64,000 nucleotides of DNA, taken from NCBI RefSeq assembly GCF_028583425.1, contig NC_072792.1:157486676-157550675 (forward strand). Reading direction: 5' to 3'. The position numbers were made by a program, and so were the translations under genes. The notes under the pieces were generated by a model. The model was not told where the DNA came from. It worked only from the letters and a program-made list of their open reading frames with translations, and searched no databases. The stretch is from Eublepharis macularius. Taxonomy: Eukaryota > Chordata > Lepidosauria > Squamata > Eublepharidae. Positions 47,404 through 59,035 of this stretch are shown here, one piece after another; within the stretch, counting starts at the first letter, position 1, and each line of letters starts with the position of its first letter.

Positions 47404-47459
47404 TGCTACACCTCTGAAGATGCCAGCCACAGCTGCTGGTGAAACGTCAGGAACTACAG
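47404..47459 (+). ncRNA. Hammerhead ribozyme motif in the PLE 3' terminal repeat
   Basis: CTGAAGA at 47414-47420 and GAAACGTC at 47441-47448. The stem is GCCAGC/GCTGGT, with a G-U pair replacing G-C, so the core is intact. It lies just downstream of the endonuclease frame on the same strand. Confidence 0.55.
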
Positions 47460-48920
47460 TGCCAAGACCACGGCAATACAGCCCGGAAAACCCACAACAA
47501 CCATCGTTCTCCGGCCGTGAAAGCCTTCGACAATACATCAAAACAAAAGTCTTCACATGCTGGTGGAAGATAGCAACAGAAGGGGACAGGTGCATCTCCC
47601 TGGGGAGAGAGTTCCAGAGTTTTGGTGCCACTTCTGAGAAAGTCCTCTCTCAGGTTGCCACTCCTCTAACCTTGGAAGGTGGAGGCACCTGAAACAGGGT
47701 CTCTGAGGATGAATGCAGTGGTTGAGTAAGTTCATAAGGCATTAGGTGGTCCTTCAGGTATGTTGGTCCCAAACCATATAGGGCTTTAAAAATCAGCACC
47801 AGCACTTTGAATTGTGCCCGGAAACAGATTGGGCGCCACTGTGGATGAGCCAAGGCTGGAGTGGTATGTTCCCTGAGACCCACTTCAGTCAGCATCCTGG
47901 TAGCAGAATTCTGCACCAGTTGAAGCTTCTACACACTTTTCAGCAGCAGCCCCACACATAGCACATTGCCTTAATGTAATTGACATGTCATCAGGGCTTG
48001 TGCTAAAGCTGCCAGATCTTTCCTGCCCAGGAAAGGGCACAGCCGGCTCACAGTCAAAGCTAGTAAAAGGCACCCCTGGCCACAGCCGCTACTTGCTTAT
48101 TCAGCAGTAGGCCCAGGCCTAATTCCAATCCTTAAGCTTCAAACAGTGTATTCAAATTAATTTTTTCTTTCTTGGGCTCTCGTTGTTCATTTTCATCTTT
48201 TGATTTACATTTATATATTGCAGTTCTTGTTTTACCAAACTGTTGTTGGGTTTATCTGTTTTCGCCCTGTTTTTGTAGGAAGTAAGAGTGCATGAATGGT
48301 ATTATCTGCTATTTACACTCTTTAGATTGCCAGTACTTTTGTAGCTGTATCACTCACAGTGATACATTATCAAATAACATAACTTCTTCAGTCTTCATCA
48401 AATATGTCATATTCATGATATTCCTACAGCAATTTTTATAATACATAATTTCCATTAAAAATGCAAGACAGCTGATGATGGTGAAGTCTTAAATTTACCA
48501 CCGTTCCAGATCGTGGGATATTAAAATGATGCAAAGAAGTTGCTGTGAGATGTTGCTGAAAATGAATGACAGATCCAAAGTCTGTGTGCAAATAATATGT
48601 TAGTAACCAATGAAAAGAGAACATGGTTTCTGACATAGTATAGTCTTATTAAGCAGTCTGCAATGAATGATTTCCCGTTACCATCTGAAAACAGTATGGT
48701 CGTAATCTAGAATCTTGAAAGTGTTCGATGGAAGTGAGGTGACACGCCTTATTTTTGTTTGATGCCTTTACTAGAAGACCATCAATGATTTCTGAAATTG
48801 CTTCTTTGCACATCATTATCAAGGTAGGTGAGCTTTGAAGTGCTTGCTAAATTGTGTATTAAAATGTGTTAAGGAAATTCAGCTGAGTATCAGATACCCA
48901 GAATTTACATAAATGATAAT

Positions 48921-49004
48921 TCCATCCTAAGCAGAGGTAAAGCTTTCTAAGCTCATTGACTTCAGTGGATTTTGAAAGGTGTAAATCTGCTTAGCATGGC
49001 ACTG
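48921..49004. repeat. Palindromic short element, family C
   Basis: TCCATCCTAAGCAGAGGTAA to ATCTGCTTAGCATGGCACTG around AAGCTCATTGACTTCAGTGG. Confidence 0.7.
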
Positions 49005-49371
49005 TATGACATTAAATATATCATGAGCATCATATTCTGCATTAGTCCCATACAGACACTGACACGTTGAGTGACCGAGACAGTAAATAATATAGCAAGT
49101 ATGGAATCTGTAAGGCCATAATGTTATACTAAATTTAGAAATGGATTTTACTTCAGGGCGTGCACTTGTTTCGCAACTTGGTGTCACTTACAGCTTTTTT
49201 AATGCAAGTTATAAATATCTTGAAGTGTTGACTTTGAAAATATTTATACTTATGCATTCATGCTTTGACTTAATATTTCACTTGGATTACAGGAAAACTT
49301 CAGTCTAACATACTTCAGTTTAACTGTTTTTCTAATCTGCATTGCCACTTCATTAGGGAATTTCACAGATT

Positions 49372-49432
49372 TTGTAATATATATATACAAATTTATATAT
49401 ATATATATATATAAATTATGTAAATATAAATA
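49372..49432. repeat. TA-rich microsatellite
   Basis: Alternating TA runs (TATATATATATATATATATA) with short interruptions. Confidence 0.9.
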
Positions 49433-50013
49433 AAAAAGACTAGTTATTTCTCTATCCTAGATCGAGCCATGTGAATTTTTAGGGTGTAAACAAAATTGAC
49501 TTTCATAGCAAAGCCATTTGCTTTAGTAGTTTCAGAGTTTATGTTGCCTGCTGCAAGAAGTCAGGTATATCACCTGGATCAATGTAAGTTATTAAACAAA
49601 ATTGAGCACATCTTTATACAGACTTATTTGGTTATTAATGCTCCCCCAAACTGAGATCGTATTTGCTGTAGCTCTATATCCAGGACATCTTGTATGTCCA
49701 AATAAATTATAGTGTTTGGGGCAGATGGCTGCAATGCATTATGCCTGTTCTTCCATTTCTGTCAACATAATTCTTTGTTTCCAAATTGTTTGGTCAGTGG
49801 ACATATTCCTAAGTCACAGAGACAACTGAGAAGACACAGTTCATATTTATTGTTTAAATATGATGCAAACATCCAATCTTGGCCAGTAGCACTTTGCTTT
49901 TGCTAGTCATTATCTCTGTGGCTAAGAACTTTTAGCCCTGATGTAATGATTTAAGTGCAAGAAATTAATTTGTAGATGTTCTGTGACTCGGTATGCTGGT
50001 TATAACTAATTAC

Positions 50014-50546
50014 TAGGGGTGTGCACCCAAAAAACATTGGGGTTTCCCGCTTCGGAAAAAGCACCAAAATCCAAAGTGGCATGCCACTTCGGATTCGGGT
50101 TTCTAAGTTGCTTCGGTATGTTCTGGAAAGAATCGGAGCATACTGAAGTGATGGGGGAGGGGGTAGCCCACCACCACCCTTAAACTCCCACCCTTAAACT
50201 CCACCCCCACCTTTAAACCCCATCCCCCACCCCACTTACCTGGTCAGGCGGAAGGCTGGAGCGGCCCAACGCCACGCTGGCCAACTGGCCGGCAGGGAAG
50301 GCCTTCCCTGCTGCCATCACTGCACAGCCGCGGCTGGCTGGCAGAGATGGCCTTCCCTGCCACGGTCGCTGCGCAGCCACAGCCAGCACGGCTTGCTGGT
50401 AGAGAGGGCCGCTGCTGCCGCTGCCAGTGACCAGCGATCAGGAGGAAGCATTATGAATGCTTTGGAAAGCTTTGCCCGAAGCTTTCCAAATTGGGCATGA
50501 TTCGGGGTATTTTACCCGAATCGGATACCCAAAGCGCACACCCCTA
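50014..50546. mobile_element. hAT-like non-autonomous element, complete
   Basis: 533 bp from TAGGGGTGTGCACCCAAAAA to AAAGCGCACACCCCTA, flanked by a perfect 8-bp duplication CTAATTAC (50006-50013 and 50547-50554). TAGGGGTGTGCA ends are typical of hAT elements. The interior includes a C-rich tandem (CCACCCTTAAACTCC) near 50175-50220 and a GC-rich block; no transposase. Confidence 0.9.
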
Positions 50547-50554
50547 CTAATTAC

Positions 50555-52529
50555 TCAATTCAGTAATAACTGCAATATTGTACCTACATAAATGACTGTG
50601 TCCAAGTCCCTGAACAGAGTACATCCACAACCAGTGCTTCTGATTGTTACTCCTAATAATTACTTTTATTATGTGTCAGTTTGACTTAACATATGGGAAG
50701 CAGAAGAAAACATTTACTTAGTTATAAGGAGGATATATTTCCTCCTAAGGACTCCACTAGGAAATACACTAATGTACAACTATTTGAAATGGCTTTTTAA
50801 GTTGCACATAACATGAAAAATGATATATGCGTACACCATGTTATATAATTTAGATAGTTGTATATTTCTTAATTGTACCATTTGGCCAGCCTTTAAGGAT
50901 CTCTTTACAAGGGAGTTACTGGAACCAGCACTAGCCTGGGATGACTTTCTATCTCATCACCCTCTGGAAAAGTGTTCTAAGTGCCTCATTGCGTGTCTCT
51001 GTTTAAATTGTGTTTTGTTTTAGGTTTTAAAAAAATATACTTGGTATATAAACTACTTGGATTTCTCCAATGTGGGGTAAAACAGGGTATAAATGTTTCA
51101 AAAATAACTAATATTGACTTTGATTCTGAAAGTTCTGTGATCAAAGCCAGTTTATTGTACAGAGAGGAATTCGCCAATAGTTGTTTGTTTGTTTGATCCT
51201 GCTGACAGGCAGGTGTTGCTTTGGCAGTTTTTGGATTATGCAGCCATAGGTTGATTAGACTCTTACATAGCATGTCTCGATGCTTGACGGAGTGAAAATG
51301 CTAGAGAGCTTCTGCTGCCTGAGGAACCTTTTGTTTCTCTGTTAATGCACAGTATAACTACTTTATGGTATGGCGATAGGAATGATGAAGGGAGATAACT
51401 AGCAGTATGAGTTTTATCAGTTATAAAGTTAGATGCCTACATGAACCCATCTTGGGGGTCTGGATGAGGAGGAGGAGGACAGGGTGTAAGAAGGGTGGAG
51501 ACACCTGCCTTCAGGACAGTAACAAGGGGTCTTTCTGGCCCTTCTTCCCAAAAATAACCATTGCAGGTTGTGCATGTGCTGTTCCTCATGCTGCTAGAAA
51601 ATGTTCTCTGTAGCAGAGGGCAGCACACAGGTAGTAACCCTGGGCTCTTGAGAGGAAGGCACAACACAAGGAACTGCCAAGTGAAATATTCTGTATTATC
51701 TCATCTGCCAGTTCCCAGTGAAAGAATCCCTTTGGCAGCAGAGAAATGCTGCCAATTTTCTTTCAAAAGCATTGTGAGTGTCTGAAAGTAGCTACCCTGT
51801 AGCATGTGTTTTTTAGTTCTCTCCCACAACCAGTATTCCTGGTGGCGAAGGATTCTATGGTGAGAGATTGGCCTATGAGAGCATGTACTTTGGGTTCTGA
51901 CACAAGACTCTCTCTGTAGTAAGGTAGGGGCTGGGTTCAGTTCACTTTGCTGCTGAAAGGATCCAAGAGGGGATTAAGCTTCAAAGATTAATGTTGTAAG
52001 ATAGAGATTCCCCACCACCACCAAGTTCCTTTAAGCAGCAAAAGGCAGCCAACCTTTACCACCAAAAGGATTATCCACCAGACAGGATTGAACATTTGTG
52101 AATTTTAGGTGAGGCTTCTCTTGTATTTTGTTTTATCACTGCAGTTAATTTGAGATTGACTGTTTACCTTTCTTTCCTACCACTGTAGCTCTTTTTCATT
52201 GGATGGGAAAGGTTCTATGGGACTGTCCTTGCCCTTTTAAGGTAGATTTGAAACATCGGAGGCCAATAAGGATGCATTTATTGACTCTAGTGACACATTT
52301 GCTGTGTCATGGTTTAATGAAGGATTGGAAGCAGCATAATAGATGCTGTCAATTGCTCTCTTGTGTTGACTGTGCTAATCTCTTTCTTAATTCATTCACA
52401 TGTAATCCTGCGTTTTATTTGGTTATAGATGGAATAATATTGGCTAGAATAATATATGCTAGATTACAACTAAACCGCTAGCTGTTGTATTACAGGGAAG
52501 AGTCTCCAGGTGTTTCCATAATAAAACTA
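50555..52529. other. Unannotated MICU2 intron sequence
   Basis: Nearly 2 kb without a recognisable repeat. The overlapping frames of 67-76 residues at 51407-51667 lie on opposite strands and resemble no family. No MICU2 exon seen. Confidence 0.4.
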
Positions 52530-53160
52530 TTGCATGATTATTTTATTTTTAGTCCTTTTGTCATTGAGACTCAAGGCAGATTACGCAATGCAAATCAATA
52601 CAATCAATAGAATTATACATCTAATAAGCAATGCAATAGGACTAGGAATGGTAGAAATGTTGAAAGCTGTCATCTGAACAAATCATAAATGTTATACATA
52701 ACATGTTAAATAATGCAGAACATGATGTTACATTAATATAAACACAGTGCATTTTTCTGGACCAATCTATTATATTGTAGCCCTCTTTTCTTTGTAAGAA
52801 TGCCCGCCTGAACAATTGCATTTTACTTTGCCTATGAAATGCTAGGAGCATGGGAGCCTTCTTGGCTTCCTCAGGCAGTTCCATTCCACAGGGTGGAATG
52901 AGAAGTCACATGTAGAGAAGTCACATGTAGGAGCAGTGTTATCTTGTCCATCTGCAGGGTGGCACCTGCAGAAGGCCCTGCTCAGATGAATGAAGTTGTC
53001 TTGGGAGGACATGGTTGGAGAGATGGTTTTGTAGATATGAAGGCCCAAGGCTGTGAAGGGCTTTGTATGTGATAGCCAGTACCTTGAACTGAGCTCAGTA
53101 ACTGAAGGGCAGCCAATGGAGTGACTGCAAAATGTGTGCAATATGCATGCTCTGCCTAGC
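52530..53160 (-). mobile_element. LINE 3' fragment, antisense (L2-like)
   Basis: Contains the antisense of the LINE C-terminus (AAGGGCTTTGTATGTGATAG, ACCTTGAACTGAGCTCAG) and a 3' UTR beginning at a TTTTGTCATTGAGACTCAAG stretch near 52555 shared with 58.0 kb. No intact frame. Confidence 0.6.
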
Positions 53161-54909
53161 TCCTAACAATAATAACAACAACACTGTGCTTATACACTGT
53201 TCTTTTAGACATCTTCCAGACTAAGCTAAATTTGGGGGGAAAGCATATTTTGTGGCTGCATTAACTTGGATCTCCAGCAGTAAGCGGGAGAATTATGGTG
53301 AAGAGGAGAATTGTGTAAATCACCTGGGGTCCTCATTGTGGAAAAAGTTGAGGTATAAATGTTTAGGAAACTAGAAGCGCAAAACAGCACATTTACATGA
53401 TGCATGGAGCAGTTTTTGTTCAAAAAAGTTATACCCTGCAGGTGGTCTTCCGTCCATGAGTTTTGGACATATTTATGCAGTAATACTGTTCTATTGCCGC
53501 AAGAGTATTTGTGATCTGTAGTAATCTTACATAATCCCTATATGGTTCTCAAGGTAGATTACAATAATTTTTCAAAAAATGCAAAGAACTATGTAACAAT
53601 CCTAAAAGAGTAGAAAGAAAAATAAAGTAATGTAAGAGAGCAATAAAATATACAGGAAGACTGACATAAGTCATAAGGTAATAAAATCCATAGACAAAAC
53701 AGTAACAGTGGAATCAATTGCGCTTAAAACTCAGACACAGAATTACCAGAGAATGGATACTTAGTGACTGCTGAGATACCACAAGGGAAAAGGTCTAATC
53801 AGACAGATTTAGGTGGTAGCTGGCAGTCCTTCCTTCATTAGTGTCAGACATAATTCTGCTAAAATACTTTATTGAATGACTCAGATATTTCTGGTCTGTA
53901 GTAATCCTGTATAATCATCAGCAGTGCTGATTTGTGAACATCTTGTCTGATTTTTGTGGTTTTGAAATTATATTTAATTTCCAGTTTGCTTCTATTCAAA
54001 TTCATCAATATTTTGAATTTTCCATTCTCATTTCATCTTCTGTGTAATTGAAACAAGCCGTCATTTAGACTTGTAACTGTGCTAATTTAAAATTATTCAA
54101 ATGTTCCAAGTCTTCTTTAACATTGAAGCCTTAAAGTGAAAGTTTTAAAGTCATGAGTTAAAAAGAAAAGGTTAGGACTGGAAAGGCATATTGGTAACTT
54201 CACAAAGGTATGTAGCAAGATGATATATAAAAGGCATGTAATTGATATAGCTGGATTCCCTCCAGTTCTACTGGACACAAACAATCTATCTAGGTGCATT
54301 CCTGAGCATTAAGTATAGTCATTAACAGATATGTGGGCTGGATTATTTGGAGTAGTCCATCTTTGAGACAGAGACAGAATAATATATTTTGTTAATTGGT
54401 TTCCAGACCAATGGAAGCTTGATATGATTTAAGGAGTCCTGACTTTTGAAAATTCTTGAATCATTAGATTTACTTGGTGTGTTAGAATATGTGGCCAAAT
54501 GCTTATTATTTTAGCCTTCAGCTATGCAAAATTTGCTTACTGAAATAGGTCTTGTTCCTTCCCTTAGGCTCTGTACTTGGGGGAAGAAAGGCAATCTTTG
54601 GTCTGCACCATCCAAAGAGACCTTGTTACATACTTTGAGTTTAAGTAAGGTATCACAGTAGTTCTTAATTGCTGTCTTGCAGGGACCATTCCTTAATCTT
54701 GTTTTCAGAAGAATTCAAGAGCCCTTTCTAGGGATGTACTATAATAATGCTGTCTAACAGCCAGTTAACATGCTTTATTAATCTGATGTGAGAAGCTGAC
54801 AGCATTCATATTGCAGGAAACCTGAGGTTCCAGCAACATTTCCATACTCTGTCTTGAAAGCTAAGTTTTAAATCAAACAGTTAGGCTCTTTTTAGCTTTA
54901 GTTCCAGGA
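53161..54909. other. Unannotated MICU2 intron sequence
   Basis: AT-rich; nothing recognised. Confidence 0.4.
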
Positions 54910-55110
54910 GTAGAGATGGGCACGAACCGGGGGGGGGGGGATGAACCGTGTGGTTCGCGGTTCATTCCATTTCACAAACTGTGAACCACGAACTTTCATA
55001 AACTTGCCCCAGTTTGTGAACCGGTTCATGATTTATGGGGTTTAAATGCCTCTTTCCATGCTGCTGCGAAGCCCCACCGGCTTGGATCAGCTGCTTGGCG
55101 GGGAGACTAT
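54910..55110. mobile_element. hAT-like element, one end only
   Basis: TAGAGATGGGCACGAACCGG, a G-run, then a palindrome of AACCGTGTGGTTCGCGGTTC and GTGAACCACGAACTTTC words. The other terminus was not found, so it is truncated. Confidence 0.6.
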
Positions 55111-55269
55111 GAATAGATTATCATAAGCCAGTTGTAAAGAGGATTGACGATGCTTCCTTGTGTACATCTTGGGAAGGAGGTGTAAAGAGCAATCCTGTGC
55201 CACTTAGTTCAGAATCAAGTCTCATGTTATTCCGTGGGTTTCACCCTCAGAAAAATTCCCTTAGGGTTG

Positions 55270-55375
55270 CAAAAAGATAAAAGTCCAGTGCCACCTGAAA
55301 GACTAACAACATTTATTCCAGTATGAGCTTTTGTGAGACAGTTAGCCTCTTCAGATACAACAGGAGAATAAACCC
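55270..55375 (+). repeat. Family D fragment
   Basis: AAAGTCCAGTGCCACCTGAA then TATGAGCTTTTGTGAGACAG and CTCTTCAGATACAACAG. Confidence 0.5.
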
Positions 55376-55394
55376 CTTAACCTCAGTTTTATAA

Positions 55395-55642
55395 CAACAG
55401 CAACAAGAACAACAACCACAACAACATTTGATTTATATACCGCCCTTCAGGACAACTTAACTCCCACTCAGAGCGGCTTACAAAGTATGTTATTATTATC
55501 CCCACAATAATCACCCTGTGAGGTGGGTGGGGCTGAGAGCGCTCTAGAAGAGCTTGACTGACCCAAAGTCACCCAGCTGGCTTCAAGAGGAGGAGTGGGG
55601 AATCAAACCCATTTCTCCAGATTAGAGTCCTGCCGCTCTTAC
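55395..55642 (-). repeat. tRNA-derived SINE (Sauria-like), head truncated
   Basis: Minus-strand order AAGAGCGGCAGGACTCTAATC, TTGATTCCCCACTCCTCC (B box), CCTGAAGGGCGGTATATAAA, then a (GTT)n tail. The first A-box bases are missing. Confidence 0.82.
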
Positions 55643-57827
55643 AGAAGCCAATCCATTTCAAAAGGCTTTTTCCCACCTTACATTATATTTTAGTACTTAG
55701 AATCGCTTCATAAGCAGATTCTTTTGGAGTCTGTGTCTTGAAACTGTAGTCTTGTGGCCTTTTATTTCTGTTCATGTCTCTGTTAGCCAGTGGCAAGAGT
55801 AAGTACTGTTAGATGCTTGTAATTCCCTACACTAATTATACTTGCTGTTAGGGACACCCCATAGGTTTCAAAGGAAGTTAAGTAGAACTAAGTGTTTGAG
55901 AGTTTCCATAGTTTAAAGCAATGTTCTAGCAGTTAAATGTCCTGCGGTATCAGAACTTTGTTGCTTTAAAATAGATCAATATTCAGTTCTATTATGTTTG
56001 TAAAAATATTTTCTTTGAATTTAAATTAATGTATCGTGATGAAATCAGTTGTATCCAATTTTACAATTTAAGACTGTTTTTAAATGTCTCCTTTTTGATG
56101 TTTTTAACAAAGAGATTTTATCCTTTTTTTCAGCTATTTTGTGGTCTTTTCCAAGTCTGAAGTTTGTTTTATCAATATCATATTAAAATGCTTTGTTTAA
56201 TGCTGCTTTTATTCTCTGGCATGTTTTTATTAACCTTTCCAGGATAGAGTCATGCTTCCTTCACCAGACCAACACAGCTACTCTCCTGGAACTATTGTTT
56301 GAAAAGGTAGCAATCAAATTTATCTTTGCCACTGTTGAAGAATTACACCCTTCTAAGTCTACTGAAGTATAGAAGGGAATAACTCTATTTAGCATTGTAA
56401 GTGGACACATTTTAACTTGTGTGTCATTCCATTAGAGGTGACATGTCTTTGTTATATGCTGCGAAGTATTCAGACAAAATGCAGAAATACCAGAATATAC
56501 AGTCACAGCTTCTTAGGAGCATAAAATGTAGTGTGCTTTATATGCAAAGAAAGATCCCATAGAAGTAAGTTCAAACAAAATTACTGGAACAGATCAAAAT
56601 GAAGGTGGTACAGCTAATAAAATAATAGCAGTCTTGGGGACTGTAATTCCTTCTTAGATTAGATACATGATATTTTGTTGGCACAGAGTTCAAACGCTGA
56701 TTCCCATACTATTAGTAATTTGACTTCAGTCGTGCACGGGCTTGTTGACAACTATTTACTAGAAATCTCCTGTAAAGTTGGGAAGGTAGACCAGGTATCC
56801 TGCTGTGCAGCAATAAAGGTATTGGCATACCAGCTGCAAGGGCTATTTTTAGTTTCAGATTGAGGTTTATAGTGGCATTGTGTATTAGTGCAATAAATGC
56901 AGTAACATTTCAAAGTAGTAGAAACCTGAACACACTACTGTTTTGTTCCTTCTTTGAGATGGAAGGGGAGATTTCAAGGTAGACTTTCTAGGCTGTTGGG
57001 ATCAGGATACCTAGAGAATAAAGGGCCAGAGATTATCTCTCCAGTTAATCCTTTAAAGAAATTCTCTTTGGCTTCCCAGGCAACAAGAATAAAAGCAAGT
57101 GCACCAAACTATTAAAATGTAAACACACCATATAGTGGATGAATGCCTAAGTGAAAAGCTAACGTAATGGATTTGCTCTGACAAAATGCAAGGGTGCTTG
57201 CATATGTGGATCTTTACCACTTCCCATTTCTCCACCAGCCCCTGAGATCTCATCCAAGTGGATACTTGGAATCAAGGAAACATTGTGAACAAAACATGAT
57301 GGGGTACAGGGGATGGTGCGTAGTGGTAGAAGGTAAAATCCAACATCGATAGGCTCTGTAAATAACGTTGAAATCGTATATTTCATAGAATCAGTATTCA
57401 TCTAGTATTTCAGCCGCATATTGGATTCAAGCATGATGTTGATTCCCACTAGCATCTGGTGCAGGGTCAGTTTGCTGGGTGGCCAGGTGTGCGCCCTCTT
57501 TTGGTTCCGCACTATATATACGGTCACCAGTTAATCCAAACTTGCCCACATTTAGGTGCTTCTTGATCACTCTTAGTTTCCAGTGCTGCAGTTGAAAGCT
57601 GTTATTAGTGCTTCCTTGTATCTCACATCTGAACAAAGGGAAGGAAGAAAAAAACATTTATGTGAACTGTTGCCAGTGACTGAAGGTAGCAAGGCTGAAT
57701 AGCAATGAATACCACCAGGCTATATCTTCAAGCAGACTTGGTTCATGAAATGACACATGGCCAGTATTTATAACCATAAAAGCCACTCATGCCTCCTTAA
57801 ATTTATCTAGTGACTTGGTGGTGGTGG
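55643..57827. other. Unannotated MICU2 intron sequence
   Basis: Mostly featureless; holds the family C half copy (56335) and, at 56265-56295, CAGACCAACACAGCTACTCTCCTGG, a probable antisense end of family D (listed by position only). Confidence 0.4.
56335..56402. repeat. Palindromic short element, family C, half copy
   Basis: GAATTACACCCTTCTAAGTC then AATAACTCTATTTAGCATTG; the left arm is lost. A similar half copy (GAATTACACCCCTCTAAATC) lies at 1160-1190, beside the first PLE fragment. Confidence 0.55.
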
Positions 57828-57992
57828 AAAGCACCATCAAGTCACAGCTGACTTATAGCGAACCCGCCCCCATAGGGGTTTCAAGGCAAGAGATAAACAG
57901 GGGTGGTTTGCCATTGCTTGCCTCTGCAGAGTGACCCTGGTCTTCCTTGGTGGTCTCCCATTCAGTTACTAACCAGGACTGTTGTTCGTTTA
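57828..57992 (-). repeat. 5S-derived SINE body fragment, antisense
   Basis: AGCACCATCAAGTCACAGCT, GGTGGTTTGCCATTGCTTGC, TTGGTGGTCTCCCATTCAGT then TACTAACCAGGACTG correspond to the reverse of the SINE body running into the 5S-like segment. Confidence 0.75.
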
Positions 57993-57994
57993 TA

Positions 57995-58470
57995 GTTTGC
58001 CTTTCTCACTGAGATCCAAGGCAGATTACATACAGCAAGTGAATACAATATGATCAATAACTAGGACATTTCAATAACTAGGACATCACAGGAAAAAACA
58101 CAATATGATCAGCAGTTGGGACATTCAATGAAAAACAGAATACAATAGGGTATGGTAGCACAAATTTGAAAACTAGCATAAAGCTGAAACGCATAGATGA
58201 AACCTTTCTGAATTAAAGCATCTGTGATTAGCATGACATCTTTAACAACATCAAACTTTCCAGTAGGAATGTATCTATATCAGCAGATAGTACCCAGTAG
58301 CTTAGTGTACCTGTCCTGTATCAAGGTATCTCTTTGAGCTATTTCTTACAGCTCTATAATCTGAGTAGAAAGGCCTCCTGAATAATTCAGTTTTGCATAA
58401 TTTCTGAAAGCTGACCAGATTGCACTAGCCTAGGCCATCCAGGTCAGGGCTAGAGACTTAAATTCTGACA
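57995..58470 (-). mobile_element. LINE 3' UTR fragment, antisense
   Basis: Starts TATAGTTTGCCTTTCTCACT and GAGATCCAAGGCAGATTACA, the reverse of the LINE 3' end found in plus orientation at 25.06 and 58.97 kb, and continues with decayed sequence like that at 52.6-52.8 kb. An internal near-duplicate (CAATATGATCA, AACTAGGACAT) spans 58045-58130. Confidence 0.55.
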
Positions 58471-58899
58471 AATTAATAACACTGGAAAGTGAAACATGTC
58501 TGACTCTGGCAATGAACAGCAACAATACTCGCATTATTTTTGGGATACGTATATAATTTTCTTTTTTTCCCCCTTTAAAAAAAATTCTTTTATTTCACGC
58601 AAAAAAGTACACAAATATAAACACAATTAGACCCCTGGAGAATTTTTTCTTAATAATTCTATATATGTAATTTTCTTATTGATTTTTGACTTTTTAACAT
58701 CTAGGAGCACCTTTGAGTGACATAATTTCACCACAGACTTTACTACTATGTGCTACTCTATGTACTGTCTGTTGCTTTAAGTATGATCCTATTGTGTAAT
58801 TCTATGTTGTTTAATATGTCAGTTTTAGAATTGCTAATGCTGTTTCAGCATTTCTTCAGTTCTGTGTATTAGATTTCTGCTGGTTTTAAATCTTTGCAA

Positions 58900-59035
58900 A
58901 TTTGTATTTATATTCCCTATTACATTGTTTATTGAAATGTCCTTGAAATTGACTGTACTAACTCACACAGTGTAATGTGCCTTGAGTCTCAGAGAGAAAG
59001 GTGGACTATAAATTATGTAAATAAATAATATAATT
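58900..59035 (+). mobile_element. LINE 3' tail fragment
   Basis: AATGTGCCTTGAGTCTCAG then GAGAAAGGTGGACTATAAAT and an AAATAAATAA tail, the terminal segment of the same LINE family, plus orientation. Confidence 0.5.

Larger units (their letters stand above)
46783..47538 (+). mobile_element. Penelope-like element with GIY-YIG endonuclease, 5' truncated
   Basis: A 756-bp insertion flanked by CAAAACAAAAGT at 46771-46782 and 47539-47550 (12-bp perfect duplication). Order: a 47-bp inverted piece of the terminal repeat (46783-46829), an open frame for the C-terminal endonuclease (about 46840-47336), then a complete terminal repeat (about 47370-47538) ending TTCGACAATACAT. It lies inside an older minus-strand L2-like LINE. 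The inverted leader on a 5'-truncated copy is a known PLE pattern. Confidence 0.92.
46556..48125 (-). mobile_element. L2-like LINE 3' part, antisense, host of the PLE insertion
   Basis: Minus-strand frames encode the LINE C-terminus: CFRAQFKVLVLIFKALYGLG and GPTYLKDHLMPYE (47916-47650) and VAPKLWNSLPREMHLSPSV (from 47640). These run up to the PLE 3' junction. The rest of the 3' UTR lies on the other side, ending near 46556 with a GGCGGGGTAAAAATCC-type tail. Removing the PLE rejoins the two parts. Confidence 0.85.
48126..50005. other. Unannotated MICU2 intron sequence
   Basis: AT-rich; only the family C palindrome (48921-49004) and the TA tract are recognisable. Confidence 0.45.
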
